Notes: a model not told the origin generated them from the sequence alone. Shown: positions 42,801-55,982, numbered from the stretch's first letter. The stretch: DNA of 64,000 nucleotides from Larix kaempferi (GCA_027924585.1 BSBM01001387.1:434001-498000), one strand, 5' to 3'. Numbers and translations: made by a program.

Positions 42801-45428
42801 TGCACATATGTGGTTGTAGTAGATTGCATCAGTAACAAGTACGGACTTACACCCAAAAACCCTAAACCTAGACATAATCAAATGGTTGGAAAAGTGAACC
42901 TCCACAATAGGCAAGGTCGCAAGGAACAACCATGATAGCAATCACAGGGTTGAAGGGGACAACCCAATAACAGACAAGGTTGGAAAAGAAAACGACACCA
43001 GAAGTTACAGGGTTGAAGGGACCAACTCCGGCAACAAGCTTAAGGCAGGAAAACCAACCAAAATAAAAATAATTTTTTACATAAAAATGGAAAAGAATGG
43101 TTTGTCCCAGACAGTTCATATGTTAAAGTCTTATTCTGTGGGGCTGGCAAGTTAGGAGCCCTAAACTATGAGACAAGATGTCAAGAACCTTATTAAACCT
43201 ATGTGAAGTGATTAGAGGTCTTACTCTCTGGGGCTGGCCAAATGTTGGGAGTCCCATGCTATTAGACAGGAACCTTCCTAAAGCAAATGTAAAGTGATTT
43301 CTAGCATGTCCTTTTCCTTTGACCCATGAGAGAGGGAAGCCCTGCTTTAACAAAGGTAAACTGTCTGAGTATTAGCCACGACTCTTGGTGCTAGTAATTT
43401 AGTATGTACATAGAAAGAGTTTCTTCCCTTGATCCAGAGGTACCCCAAGGATGGATCAAGGGTGGTTGCAACCATAGCAAAGTTGTAACCCAAGGATAGT
43501 AAAGTCCAGCATTGAACCCCACAACGAATTTCATGAGTTAGAGTCTTAGACACCCTAGAGATTGAAGTGTAGCGAGAGAGTGCTCATGGCCCCTTCTGTC
43601 ATATTAATTACCCCAGCTCAGTGGGAATCTTCTCAGTCAGGTATTATCCAATGGTTCGGTGGGAAAAGTGTCATGATAATCTAGTTCACTTTTCATCCAA
43701 TATAAGTGATGTGATTCTGTAATGCAATATGAATTATGTCATTCAATGAACGATATGCCTTACATGCAGTACATCACTATCCTCATACAATCTCATGTCA
43801 GTTGATTAATTGTAACATTCATCGCTGCATTATCCAGTTCAAGTAGAATAGTAAGATATTCCCATTAAAGCATGCGGACTAACAAAGAGTAGTATATTGA
43901 AATAGAACCTCAGGACCCGTTTGGTGCAGGCAGGTTGTTTCAGCCAACAAGCATGATTATGATAACTCATGTGTAACTAAGGTAAGGCAAAGACAAGATA
44001 AATTATCTGAGCAACCTCGGGCTATCAGTCCCTCTTTCTTGGGATGAAATCGCAGGAGACTAAATGAAGCTGTCCACTCTCCTGAAGTTGCAAGAGGCTA
44101 AAAGACACATTCCTCCTGCCAAATTCCTCCTCAGCTTGGACAGTAAGGTTGACAACCATTATGAGTCTCAATGCAGATCAAGAATAGATTAAAAACAGTA
44201 GCACCTCCAATACTAGATTGATGAAGTAACTTTTGTTAAAAAGGATATTACTGTTGGACCACATGCAACTTCATCAAAACATAGGAAATAAGGTCCTGGG
44301 ACCCTGCTTTTTCCTTCAAACTGTAAGTGTTGTGAGACTGGGTCCTGGGACAGAAGAAATTAGTGTCTAGTATCTACTGACAAGTATTCCAATCTCCATT
44401 GACTTAGAAGAAACGGGACGTCAATCCAAAAAGAGATTCAAGTTGCTTGGTGAAACATAGCCACATTGCAGCTGAGCATAGCGGGGTCAAAAGTACAACA
44501 AATCGCTGTAACTCTAAGATAGTATGAAATGCTAACTCAGTAACTGCGCAGACTTAGTTTTATTATGTACTTTCATTGAATTGATTCATTTAAAGAGCAC
44601 ATGTGCAGATGCAAAATTTTCACATCACGTTGCAATTTTTAAGATAACAGGAAATGGTATCAGGCCAAGCTCAATGTTTTCTCACAGATTTTCATTAATG
44701 AAATACTAAAAGGCCTCGTGTCTTCAGGATATTTGATTTATCATAATTTAACATCCATTGCTTTAGCTAGGCCTGAGTTTGAGACACAATGATTAAATCT
44801 ACTCGATTGATCAGAGGTCAAATTTGAAAGGACAGGCATAACCTTCATCGGGAATACAGCTAGTCAATTGTAAAGTTGAAACAAACTTATCTACTTAAGA
44901 CATCAGGAATTCTGACAGCACATTACAAAACTAATGATGTTGATTCTCACACCCGAGCCTGCCCAACTCAAATTTGGTAATAATTCTGGAACAAAATTCA
45001 GCTAATTTAGTAATACTAAGTCTGCATTCTGAATCCATCTCCGCAGCTTCAGCCTGCTTCATCTTCTAAAACTGCATTAATTTGACTTGACAGTCTTGTG
45101 ATGTTTTTTTTCCAAAAGAGGTCAAATTCAACAGAATCACATTTTTTTAAGTACCTGCTATTTTTAGTACAGACCGTATTTGGCAATCGCTGGATATGAA
45201 AATAAGGTAAAATGACTTCTGAGAATCGCAATCTAAAATCACGGAAATGATCGCCCAGAGATAAACATTAACAGCTTCAGCTAAATCCTACAAAAAATAA
45301 ACATTCGGACGAACCTCCACAACGATAAACCTCGGAAATTTTATTTCTATAAATTTTGTCTTTGTCCACTGTTGACAAATAAGTATACAATCAACAAGAG
45401 ACGTTAACCTTAAGCCACTGGGCTTCCC
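42801..45428. other. Non-coding, one diverged tandem duplication
   Basis: No gene is recognised. A pair of diverged units of about 88 bp at 43128-43305 shares GTCTTA.TCT.TGGGGCTGGC, then TATTAGACAGG/ATGAGACAAG and GT.AAGTGATT. If the minus-strand promoter at 45.8 kb is real, this stretch would be intron or transcript. Confidence 0.4.
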
Positions 45429-45560
45429 TCAAAACCTAAAGAGGCAGATAAAATCATCGGCATATATTTTGGGGTTTTGAGATTTCGTGGTAAATTGCGT
45501 AATTGGTAATGAACCATTTTCGAACTGGCAATGTGCGATCATTCCTACATGCACACGTAC

Positions 45561-45811
45561 CTGGTTGGCTGGTCGTTTCTGTGTGATCGGCGATGGAAGA
45601 AGCGCAGGGCGATTCAATTTCACAACCACCCTCTTACGGTTTCGCAATCCCGCTGGAGCATATTCTTTCACGATCCTTGCCTTGAGTTTTTTCCCTTCTT
45701 CTCACCAAAATTCATTTCATTTGATTTCGCTACAATTTCACTCTTTATTTATCCTCTTAAAGCCGCCGCACCTTCTCCTACATCCGACGGCCCACAACTC
45801 GGTAATTTATA
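45561..45811 (-). promoter_or_regulatory. Candidate minus-strand promoter and first exon
   Basis: On the minus strand a TATAAAT box (45811-45805) is followed by a GC-richer transcribed-looking region ending in a strong donor AACCAG|GTACGT at 45561/45560. A G-box CACGTG lies upstream at 45910-45915. The frame through the exon (RNRKRVVVKLNRPAL) has no ATG, and short upstream frames occur, so this may be a 5' UTR exon or a non-coding RNA. The partner exons are not recognised. Confidence 0.3.
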
Positions 45812-45849
45812 ATGGGAAAGGGATCAATAATGTGCCGTCCTAGTCAGCT

Positions 45850-46289
45850 TTTTAATAGATACGTGTAATACGAAAAAGCCACTTTGACGAGGTGACCATG
45901 ACAAAGCCCCACGTGGAGCGTTGTGAAAGGTTGAGTTCCTCCTATGCGCGCAATTGGTAATAATGAAAGTGTTTCAGCGAAACGGATGAATAGATCTCAT
46001 CGTATGAGCGAGTGGAAGTGTTGTTGACGGTCTGTTCCTCTTGATGGAAAGGTATCATTAAAGATACATGAGCAGCTTTCAATTCAGATATTAGTAGTTT
46101 AAATGGATCATAAAATTAAAAGTTATTATTTTTTTAAATAGTTGGAGTAGTAAATATTAGAAGGTTAATTTATGTTATTTAATTAGAGTAAGTTTATGAG
46201 TGTTGAATTTATTTTTCTATTTAAAAATAATAATTTCATTATCCAAAATTACAATTTTACTTAAGAATCTTTCACCATTTTAATAATGA
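45850..46289. other. AT-rich intergenic
   Basis: Nothing is recognised apart from the G-box noted above. Confidence 0.4.
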
Positions 46290-47974
46290 TAAATTGAAAT
46301 CCCCATTTAGGGTTAGTCAGCCCAATGATGGCAAATGCTCTCCACTCCATGACGCTAGTGATCCCCTCTCAATGTCGTCAATGAGCATGTGCACAGGATA
46401 TAGTGTCCTCCTCGACTACGAAAGGGCAAGAGATGGTCATTATGAGGATACAAGGGAAACTATCGTTGGCTCGGCTCATGGGAACGTAGCTGACCTCAAA
46501 TAGTACTCCACCCCAATCGCTTCGTCAATCACCCAAGATGGACGTACGAGCTTTCCTTCTAACTCCAACTGTTGACATGATGAAAAACATTTAAGGGAAT
46601 TTATGTATTTGAAAGGGCACTTTGGGACAATTGGTGTTTCACAATTGCAAAGCATAAGGGTGGTGAGAGAGTTTGGTTGGTTGCTCTAGCAAACTTCTCG
46701 TTGTGGTATTCTTGGTGTTCATCTGGTTCCCTGCGACAGAAATGAGGTAGAAGAGGACAAGGATGGGAGAGGGCTCCCACCCCTGTCGCTCCTAGTATAA
46801 TTTGAGCAGTTAACACGACCCACACTTTTCACGGGCGGGTCCTAGAGAATATCCAAGCTGACATAGCCATGGTCGAAGACGAAGCTCGACTTGAGTGGAC
46901 AGTCATGTCTAGTGAGGAGGTAAGGGTTGATTTCGAGCAGTGGATTGTCAATCCAAGCAATACCCACTCTCAAATTTCACTCTAACATATAATTGTAGAT
47001 GGTTTATGGGTTCACAAATGTCTGATTGGGAAAGCTCTAATTGAGCAAGGGGAAGCATACAACGAAATCCTCCTTCAATGGGATGAAATGAAGGAATTCA
47101 TTGGCCGGTTGGAGGATATAGTTGTCCTCCTCGATTGCGAAAGGGCAAGAGAAGGTCATTATGAGGATACAAGGGAAACTATCGTTGACTCGGCTCACGC
47201 GAACGTATTTGACCTCAAACAGTACTCCACCCCAATTGCTTCATTGGTCACCCAAGATGGACATACAGGTTTTCCTTCTAACTCCAATTGTGGACATGAT
47301 GAAAAACATTTAAGGGAATTTATGTATTTGAAAGGGCACTTTGGGACAATTGGTGTTTCACAATTGCAAAGCATAAGGGTGGTGAGAGAGTTTGGTTGGT
47401 TGCTCTAGCAAACTTCTTGTTGTGGTATTCTTGGTGTTCATCTGGTTCCCTGCGACGGAAATGAGGTAGAAGAGGACAAGGATGGGAGAGGGCTCCCACT
47501 CCTATCACTCCTAGTATAATTTGAGCAGTTAACACAACCCACACTTTTCACGGGCGGGTCCTAGAGAATATCCAAGCTGACATAGCCATGGTCGAAGACG
47601 AAGCTTGACTTGAGTGGACAGTCATGTCTGGTGAGGAGGTAAGGGTTGATTTCGAGTAGTGGATTATTGATCCAGGCAATACCCGCTCTCAAATTTCACT
47701 CTAACATATAATTGTAGATGGTTTATGGGTTCACAAATGTCTGATTGGGAAAGCTCTAATTGAGCAAGGGGAAGCATACAACAAAATCCTCCTTCAACGG
47801 GATGAAACGAAGGAAGTCATTGGTTGGTTGGAGGCAAAGGTGGAGACTCTGGACAAGAAGTTGGTTCTATTAGCGAGGGGGCTCGGCATCGATATTGGAC
47901 ACCATGCACATTTGGGTCACACCCCAAGTTCAATTGCAACCGTCCCCTCCAACAGTCTGGTTGATCATGACTGA
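46290..47974 (+). pseudogene. Unidentified coiled-coil protein, duplicated
   Basis: A coding-like block is present twice. Each copy has DYERARDGHYEDTRETIV-type sequence and HLREFMYLKGHFGTIGVSQL. Further on come VLENIQADIAMVEDEARLEW and VRVDFEQWIVNPSN, then LWVHKCLIGKALIEQGEAYN and a Leu/Glu/Lys-rich coil. The second copy continues AKVETLDKKLVLLARGLGID and ends SNSLVDHD before a stop at 47972. Stops and frame shifts occur in both copies. The middle of the protein resembles the product of the insertion at 61335-62605. No known family is recognised. Confidence 0.55.
46396..47834. repeat. 719-bp tandem duplication
   Basis: GTCCTCCTCGA begins corresponding points at 46405 and 47124. The shared end GGTTGGAGG lies at 47107-47115 and 47826-47834, giving a period of 719 bp. 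The copies are about 95 percent identical by eye with few indels, so the duplication is much younger than most surrounding elements. Confidence 0.92.
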
Positions 47975-48429
47975 TTTATGTTTTCACTATTTAAACTTAG
48001 TATGTCTACCTTCTAAACGACAATATCTTATGTTTTGGGGTCTGGTTGACTAGTTATGCATGTCTATTTCCTTTGGTTTTTTGTTTAAAAACTCCATAAC
48101 TGAATATTACAACATGGCCTCCCCTTGGGGCAGGCTTATTTTGTAGTCTCTTTTAACTATATAGTTCGGCAACCTATTTTCCATATGGAGGGTTGTTGAC
48201 TACAGGTAACTTTGTTCTAATTTTTTAATCTAATAATATAAAAGGTCATGTCCTATAGATATAAAAAATAAACGATAAATTGAAAATCAAAACCATATAA
48301 TATTTAACTTAATACATAAAAACAAAAACAAACTACCCAAGTTGATATGATAAGAAAGTAAATTTTAAAAATTAAAAAAAAAATTATATAAATTAAATAT
48401 AAGGGAATAAAAATAGATCACTACTATAC
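47975..48429. other. Non-coding, AT-rich
   Basis: The first part could be a 3' UTR of the preceding block. The rest is A/T-rich with no frames. Confidence 0.4.
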
Positions 48430-49066
48430 GCTTTGGATGGGTTGTGGAGATGGGAGCAATACAAAAGCAAAATTGGTGGCGTTATGGGGTTTGTTACAGT
48501 TTGCCTTCATGCTTGGTATTGTTACTATCTAGGTTTATGGGGATTATGAGGTTATCATCCAATGGGCAAATGGTAGGTATAATTTACAGGTCTTGCAGCT
48601 GGTCAACTGGTGCCAAAGGATTCAAAATTTGAGGGCTTCCTTTTCAGATATTTCATTTTCTCACATTTATAGGTCTTTCAATACTAATGTTGACCTGTTA
48701 TCGAAGAAAGTTGTGGATTGTCCTGAGGGATCCCTGTTTTTTGAAGAAAATATGGAAGGTTTTGTTGTCTTTGAAGGCTAAGTTATGTTGATTAGATAAT
48801 TCAGTTTGAGTTGTTTTGGTTTGTAGTATTGAAGTTTCTGATGAACATTTCTTTTTGGATTAGCATTGATGGAGCCTAGTATGGTTGTTATCTGGCTTGG
48901 AGGTATTTTTTTATTTTTTCTTGTAAGACTCTCTTGGTGAGTTAGTTTTGGCACTGTATGTGTATGAGTTGGCAGCATATCGAGCTGTTGATTTGTTGAT
49001 GTATATTCCTCATTTTCTTTGATTTAATGAAATAGGAAGAAAATGTTTTTTTTGTTGAAAAAAAAA
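48430..49066 (+). pseudogene. 5'-truncated LINE tail (RNase H)
   Basis: The frames contain NTKAKLVALWGLLQFAFM, VYGDYEVIIQWANGRYN and HIYRSFNTNVDLLSKK, a LINE RNase H domain of the same type as 39.27-39.65 kb, including Lys at the Glu position (KAKL). A 3' UTR of about 280 bp ends in a poly(A) run at 49058-49066. This is a typical dead-on-arrival LINE insertion. No clear target duplication is visible. Confidence 0.8.
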
Positions 49067-51484
49067 GGTAAAATTGAATGGGGGATAATGGGTATCTTGG
49101 AATATTATAAAGAGTTAAAACTACTATTTTGTTATTGGAGCAATACCTAAAAGTGTTAGTGATTGGTTAAATAAAAACTTGAGTGTAAATCTTCCCCTTA
49201 CAAACCACCAATGAATTATTTGAGATGGTGTAGTTTTCCTTAAATAAAATTGATAAATCAACTCGCATTTAAAGTGGTGTAGTTTTACTTAAATAAAATT
49301 GATAAATCAACTCGCAATTGAACATTGTACCTAATAATAAATGATAATTATCTTCACTACTAATTTAACTACTAAAATATGATAAATTTTTCCTATTTAG
49401 AAAAAACAAATAAAAATAAAAATATGTTTTGTAATAATTTTTTATATAAATATTAGTATTGCAACATATGACCGTTACTTATCGGTGGTTGCACTTCAAA
49501 TCGCTCGACGTGGCCCTAAGGATGCATATGCCTTTGTCGCTTAAGGTTGGTAGGTATCATTGCTTGCGATAATCAACATTGTACTTTCTATATGTATTTA
49601 TCATGGTGTTCATGCATGCTTGTTGACTTCACTACTTAGTTTGTTTTGTTGTTTATTGGTACAAAAGCTTTCCATAAAGTAAAGTGATGTTAGTGTTTGA
49701 AAAAAAAAGAAAAAAGTAAAGTGATGTTGATGTGAGTGAACTTTACATGGGCAACTTCTTGTCAAAGTAAAATAAGGCCAAGGAATTAATAAATAAGAGA
49801 GATTCACAACACCATTTTGTTTTGTCATGTTTTTCATGTCAGTGATTAAATGTGAATGAATGGGACTACAAAATATATGCAAAGGCTCTTGTTAAAAAAG
49901 TATGAACGCCTTTTTTGAGTGTCCACATCAATATCATATGAGTGTTGAAATTCAATTCAATTCAATTCAATGAATTTAAAATAAAGTAAAAAAAAGTGTA
50001 ATTAATATATTAATTATAGTATTATTCTCTTTCTTAATTGAAATTATCATTTTGAGGTATTCATATTATATTGGTTATTTTACTAACATAATGGTTAATC
50101 ATTGTATAATAAATATGTGTACTTGCTCGACATCCCTCTCCTCTTATATGGAACAAGTTGTGTAGGCATGTGTGTGTGAGAGTTAACATAGAATAATAAT
50201 TAGGATAGCAAATTGTGTTTTGTCTCTTGCAATAGTTTCAACTGCTTTCAAATTTCCTCCCCTCTTTCCTCTACATGATTTTAGAGGTTTACGTCACCAT
50301 GCCCTCTAATAAAAGCAAGATCTTAGTAATTTGGCACATGTTGGAAACCATGTCCCATTTCAATATGAATCCAAATTATCTAAAAGAAGATAAACAATAA
50401 AAGCTCATCAATTAATATTTTTGTGTCATAAAAAATGGCAAAATTAAGGTGTTTGTTCATCGATTCATATTTTTATGCTGTTACATGTGTGTGTGCGCAC
50501 TCTAATTATCATTATTCTAAAATATTAAGGCATGTTAAAAAAGTGTTGAATTGCAATATTTCCTATTACATTGTAATAAGAGCAAGAGCGTAGTAATTTG
50601 GCACATGCTCCAATCCATGTACCCTTTGAAGGATCCATAACAAGGAAAAATTTGGGGGCAAAATTTAGCATATGAGCTAATTTTTTATTTTTTCCAAAAG
50701 ACGATTTGTCAATTTCCACTTTATTCTAAATTGATTCACCCAAATTCCATGGGATAAGAATTTTTTTCTCTAAAAATCGCCAAAATTGTCAAGAAACTAT
50801 ATAAAATCCTTAGAAATTTGAATCATTTTAGAAAAATATCGTCCAACATTTTATGGTAATTTGATGTGGTAATATGCTTTGATATTGATTAATAACAATA
50901 TCACATAAGAATGACTCCTCCAAATATGAGAATAAACCATTAGAATCATCATCATCATCTTATCCCAATATTGTTCATCTAACTATTTGTTTCAAGATGA
51001 AGGTGAGAGAAATGAGGCAACAAGTCTCAGGCATGATAGAGAAGCATGAGAGAGATGACTCTTCTTTTAGTGAAAAAAGGGGAGGAAAAGGAGGAGGATA
51101 ATGAGGATGAGGATGATTAAGCCTATCATTAATTCTTCAAAATTCATATTACTTATTTCAGTGTGCTTTCTTTCTATCTGAGCAGTTATTACATCCTCCA
51201 TTGAAAAGATGGATTTTGTAAAATGTTTATAAACATTAATGTTGATAACTGTTACTAGAATCATGTTCACAGTATAACCAATTTCTATATAATATCTCTC
51301 TAATTTAATAGAATTATGCTCAAAGAAAGAGCATGTTGTGTATATTGTTGTTATAAAATAATAAATATCGTCTCATTGGCTCCACATTATCCTACAAAGC
51401 ATAGTCTTCCTCAATAAAAGAAGCCAGGACCACATTCAAAGTCTACACGATCTATCCTCAAACATTGGCACAGTCACTCTAGCT
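49067..51484. other. AT-rich non-coding with small repeats
   Basis: A 49-bp-period tandem pair lies at 49227-49320 (GGTGTAGTTTT.CTTAAATAA). An (AATTC)n run lies at about 49950-49972. The second copy of the 42.6-kb dispersed repeat lies at 50640-50855. No gene is recognised. Confidence 0.5.
50640..50855 (+). repeat. Dispersed repeat, copy 2
   Basis: GATTCACCCAAATTCCATGG, CTCTAAAAATCGCCAAAATT and CCAACATTTTATGG match in order the reverse strand of 42625-42800. Homology seems to extend left to GGGGGCAAAATTTAGC. Confidence 0.7.
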
Positions 51485-54400
51485 CATGGAAAAGTTGTCT
51501 TTTTCTTGAAGGCACTCAACCTTGACTTTTACCCTATGAAAAAAAATCAAATTTGGAGTTTTTTGCACAACATAAAATTTTATGTGTCAAATAAAAAATA
51601 TGGAACTGTAGCAAAGGTTGTAATAACTAAATACACACTCTACAAATTCAATCATTCAATTTGTTTCTTTAATTAATGTTGGGCATGCATTTCAGTGAAG
51701 CTAGTAAAAATTACCTCGCTTCACTTAAATGCATGTCAAGGCTTCATTTCTCAGCCAATTTCAATGATTCAAATTTGAAAATGTGTATTTTTAACTATCC
51801 ACATTTATAAATGTTCATATTTCCAATTTGTGCCTTGAAAGTTTCTTCTTTAGATTCCATTTAGCATGCATAATTTTCCATTCACATGCATTTTCTCAAA
51901 GAGTTTTATAAGTGGGAAGAATAAATATGTAGCCATTTTGGTAAAGCTTATTCAAGAGTATATAGGCTCATAATTGTATAATTATGTCTCAGTCCAAACT
52001 TCATACTTGGGATATATTTACTTTAGCTTTGGTGTGCATTTTGTGTTGACTATGAAAATTGGCAAATAATATTAACTGTTATTTTGGCAGACTTGGATTT
52101 CACTGTAGAATATTTATTTTAGAGAAATGAGTATGAGATATTGTAGAAAATGTTGGTAGATCTAGGTTGGAATATTATTGATTCCATTTACCATTAACTA
52201 CAGGTCAATGTGTGCATTTCATTGAGGCACTCAACCCTAATCTTTACCATGTGTAAAAAACACAAATTTGGATTTCTTTTGCACAACATAAGTTTTTCAT
52301 GCCAAATTAAAATATGAAATTTTAGTAAGGTTTTTAATCACTAAACTCGCACTCTCCAAGTTCAATCATCCAATTTGTCCTTGTAATGAAGCATTAGCGA
52401 AGCTGGCCAAAATTGCCTTGCTTCACTAAAATGCACGCCCATGCTTTATTTATTGGTCAATTTGAGTGATTCAAATTGTAGAGTGTAGTTTTTTTTCATT
52501 CCTCACCTTTCCACATTTTCATATTTTCAATTTGTGCCTTTAATGTTTCCCCTTTAGATTTTCTTTAGCATGCATAATGCATTTTGTCAAAAAGGTTTAT
52601 AAGTGGGAAGAGTAGGTATAAATCCGTTTTGGCATAACTGATTCAAGGATACATAAGCTCAACATTATGTAATTATGTCTTAGTATAAATTTCATAACTA
52701 GGTGTACTTGGTTTGTGAAATTTGACAAACAATGTCAATTGTTATTTAGGAGAATTGAATTTCATTGTAAAAGATTCATTTTAGAGAAATGTGTATGGTA
52801 TGCAGGAGAAAATGTTGGTATCCAAATCGAAATATTATTGATTCCATTTACCATTGACTAGAGGCCTAGTGTACATTTCATTGAAACACTAACCCTGATT
52901 TTTACCATGTGGAAAAAACACAAATTTGGAGTTCTTTTGCACAACATAATATGTTTGTGTCAACTTAAAAATATGAAAATTTAGTAAGGTTTTTAATTAA
53001 TTTATCTCACACTCTCTAAGTTGAATCATCCAATTTGTCCTTGTAATGAATCATTTTAGAGAAGCTAGCCAAAATTGCCTTGCTTCACTAAAATGCATGT
53101 ATGGGCTTTATTTCATGGTCAATTTGAATGATTCAAATTGTAGAGTGTGGTTTTTTTTCATTCCTCACCTTTCTACATTTTCATATTTCCAATTTGTGCC
53201 TTGAATGTTGCCCCTTTAGATTTTCTTTAGCATGCATAATGCATTTTGTCAAAAAGGTTTATAAGTTGGAAGAGTATGTATATAGCCATTTTGGCATAAC
53301 TAATTCAAGGATACATAGGCTCAACGCTGTGTAATTATGTCTTAGTACAAATTTCATACCTGGTTGTACTTGGTTTGGCCCTAGTGTGCATTTTTCCACT
53401 AACTATGAAATTTGACAAACAATATCAATTGTTATTTAGGAGAATTGGATTTCATTGTAGAAGATTCATTTTAGAGAAATGAGTATGATATGTTGGAGAA
53501 AATGTTGGTATTCAAATTGGAATATTCTTGATTCCATTTACCATTAACTAGAGGTCTTGGTGTGTTGGGTTAATATTGACTCAATTATAGAGCAAGTTAA
53601 CCGTCTTTGGTTATTGTTCTTATGGACCCATGGCATTGGGAGGTCTACCCATGGTATTGGGAGGTATTCCCATGGTATTCTTATGATGTAAGCCTATAAA
53701 GAGGTTGGTCGAACTCCATTGTAAGAGTGAGTGTTGTGGAAAAAATTGCACAAGTGCACTCTTCCACTTGGTAAGGGGCTAAGCCTTGCTGGTTGCTGCA
53801 AGGCCTTAGTCCTTGGAGCCCCTATTTGGGTTTGGTTGGTATTCCTCCAAGTGATCCTATAAGATATTGTTAGTGCAGTTCACATTCAAACATAAAAATT
53901 ATTGATAAAAACAAAATGAAAGAGATGGGGGGAGAATGGAAACTTCAACAAAAACCAAAGATATGATAAACCACTCTTGTATTCCCCAATGGAATAGTTG
54001 TACAACACCTAGGAGGTGTGGGATTCAAGGGAATCCAACAATATCCCTTAGGGAGGCCTTTCTTGTCCAAAGTAAATGCTAAGTAGATGGAAGAACAATG
54101 GAGAGAAACACTTTCCCCTAGATGGAAGGTGGCAAGGGAGCTTGGGAATTCTTACAATGGTAGGAAATGGTGGGCTATGAGGAAACTCCAACTCAAATCC
54201 AACAACATAACCTTACTCTTATTTCTCTCTACCAAATGCATGCCAATGGCTTTCTTTTATAAGCCAAGAGGTGTCCAACTAACAACTAGATCCAAATGTG
54301 AACTCTCCTCCTCAATGAACTAGTTCCAAGGTACACTAAGGGGGTTGATTAATGCCACCAAGTGTGCGAGGAGACGAATTTAGAACCTCGGGGACTCGGG

Positions 54401-55982
54401 AGGATTGAGCCTTTAATGTGCCGCTGGGAGTGAGTGGTCCCACTGTTTTAACAGTAGTGCGGGTATCGAAGGAAAAGTCGTGCGAGTGTAGCGTGGGTAT
54501 TGTTTAGATAACCTGCACTATAGCACAGGTCAACTGTGTAATACTCATGCTACCCTTTGTTTTGATTGTTTCTTGGCACTTATGGACTCATGCTGCGTTT
54601 TGGATTTGTTGAGGATGCTTGCGTTGATATGCATTCTTAATGTCGGTGACGCCTTACTGGATGAATCGCCGAAATGTTGCATGTGTGCAACTTTTAGGCA
54701 TTAGCAGTGAGCTTGTGACCAGAAACTCATTGATGGTTGAGGATTCTCGTGGCCAATAGAGTCACTGTCAGCCATGGATTGTTTGGATTTGACCAGGGGG
54801 CATAATGAAGATATGTTCGGTTGGTTTTTCCCACAAGGATTTTCCATGATAAATAATGGTGTCCATGATGTGTATGTTGTTATTGTTTGCTTTATTGTTT
54901 ATGTTTTTTTTGTGTTAATAATGTTTGTTGTGTCTATGAAATATCAACATGTTATACATTTCAATGAAACACTCAACCCTGATTTTTACCATGTGGAAAC
55001 AACACAAATTTGGAGTTCTTTTTGCAAAACATAGTATGTTTGTGTCAAATTAAAAATATTAAAATTTAGTAAGGTTTTTAATTACTAAACTCAAACTCTC
55101 TAAGTTGAATGATCCAATTTGTCCTTGTAATGAATCATTTTAGTAAAGCTAAGGCAAAATTGCCTTGCTTCACTAAAATGCATGTCGAGGCTTTATTTCA
55201 TGGTCAATTTGAGTGATTGAAATTGTAGAGTGTTTTTTTTTCATTCCTCACCTTTCTACAATTTCATATTTCCAATTTCTGCCTTGAATGTTCTACCTTT
55301 AGATTTTCTTTAGCATGCATAATGCATTTTGTTAAAAAAGTCTATAAGTGGGAAGAATACGTATATAGCCATTTTGGCATAACTGATTCAAGAATACATA
55401 GGCTTAGCATTGTGTAATTATGTCTTAGTCCAATTTTCTTACCTGGGTCAACTTGGTTTTGGCCTTGGAGTGCATTTTTGTGTTGATTATGAAATTTGAC
55501 AAACAATATCAATTGTTATTTTGGGAGACTTGGATTTCACTATAGAATATTCATCTTAGAGAAATGAGTATGCTATGTTTTAGAAAATGTTGGTATTCAA
55601 ATTGGAATATTCTTGATCCCATTTACTATTAACTACAGTTCCTAGTGTGCATTTCAATGAGGCACTCAACCCTAATTTCTACCATGTGGAAAAGACACAA
55701 ATTTGGAGTTATTTTGTACAAAACATTTTTTTTTTGTGTTAAATAAAAAATTGGAATTGTAGTAAGGTCTTAATTACTAAACTCACACTCTGCAAGTTGA
55801 ATCATCCAATTTGGCCTTGTATTGAAGGTTGGGTGTGCATTTTGTTGAAGCTAGTCAAAATTGTATCGCTTCATTACAATGCAACATAGCCTTTATTTAT
55901 TGGATAATTTAAGTGATTAAAATTAGAGAGTGTTTTTTTTCATTCCTTACCTTTCTAAATTTTCATATTTCCAATTTGTTCC
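51485..55982. repeat. Tandem array of about 690-bp units
   Basis: The anchor phrase (G/A)(G/A)CACT(C)AACC recurs at 51511, 52226, 52885, 54968 and 55661. The spacings are 715 and 659 bp, about 691 bp after subtracting an insertion, and 693 bp. Each unit also has CACAAATTTGGA, TTGCACAACATAA, CTTGCTTCACTAAAATGCA, TTTCTTTAGCATGCATAATG, CATTTTGGCATAACT and GAGAAATG.GTATG. The units are diverged, lack coding potential and are AT-rich. The last unit is cut at 55982 by a CACTA-like end. Confidence 0.88.
53563..54949. mobile_element. 1.39-kb LTR-like insertion in the array
   Basis: It breaks a repeat unit and is bounded by TGTTGGGTTAATATTG and ..AATATCAACA (TG...CA, 5-bp inverted ends). The flanks TGGTG and TGTTA are weakly alike. 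A TATA-like CCTATAAAGAGG lies near 53694. A roughly 21-bp unit (CCCATGG.ATTGGGAGGT) repeats three times at 53628-53685. Frames at 54087-54323 and 54774-55034 have no known domain. No internal repeat equals two LTRs, so a solo LTR or a small non-autonomous element is likely. Confidence 0.55.
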
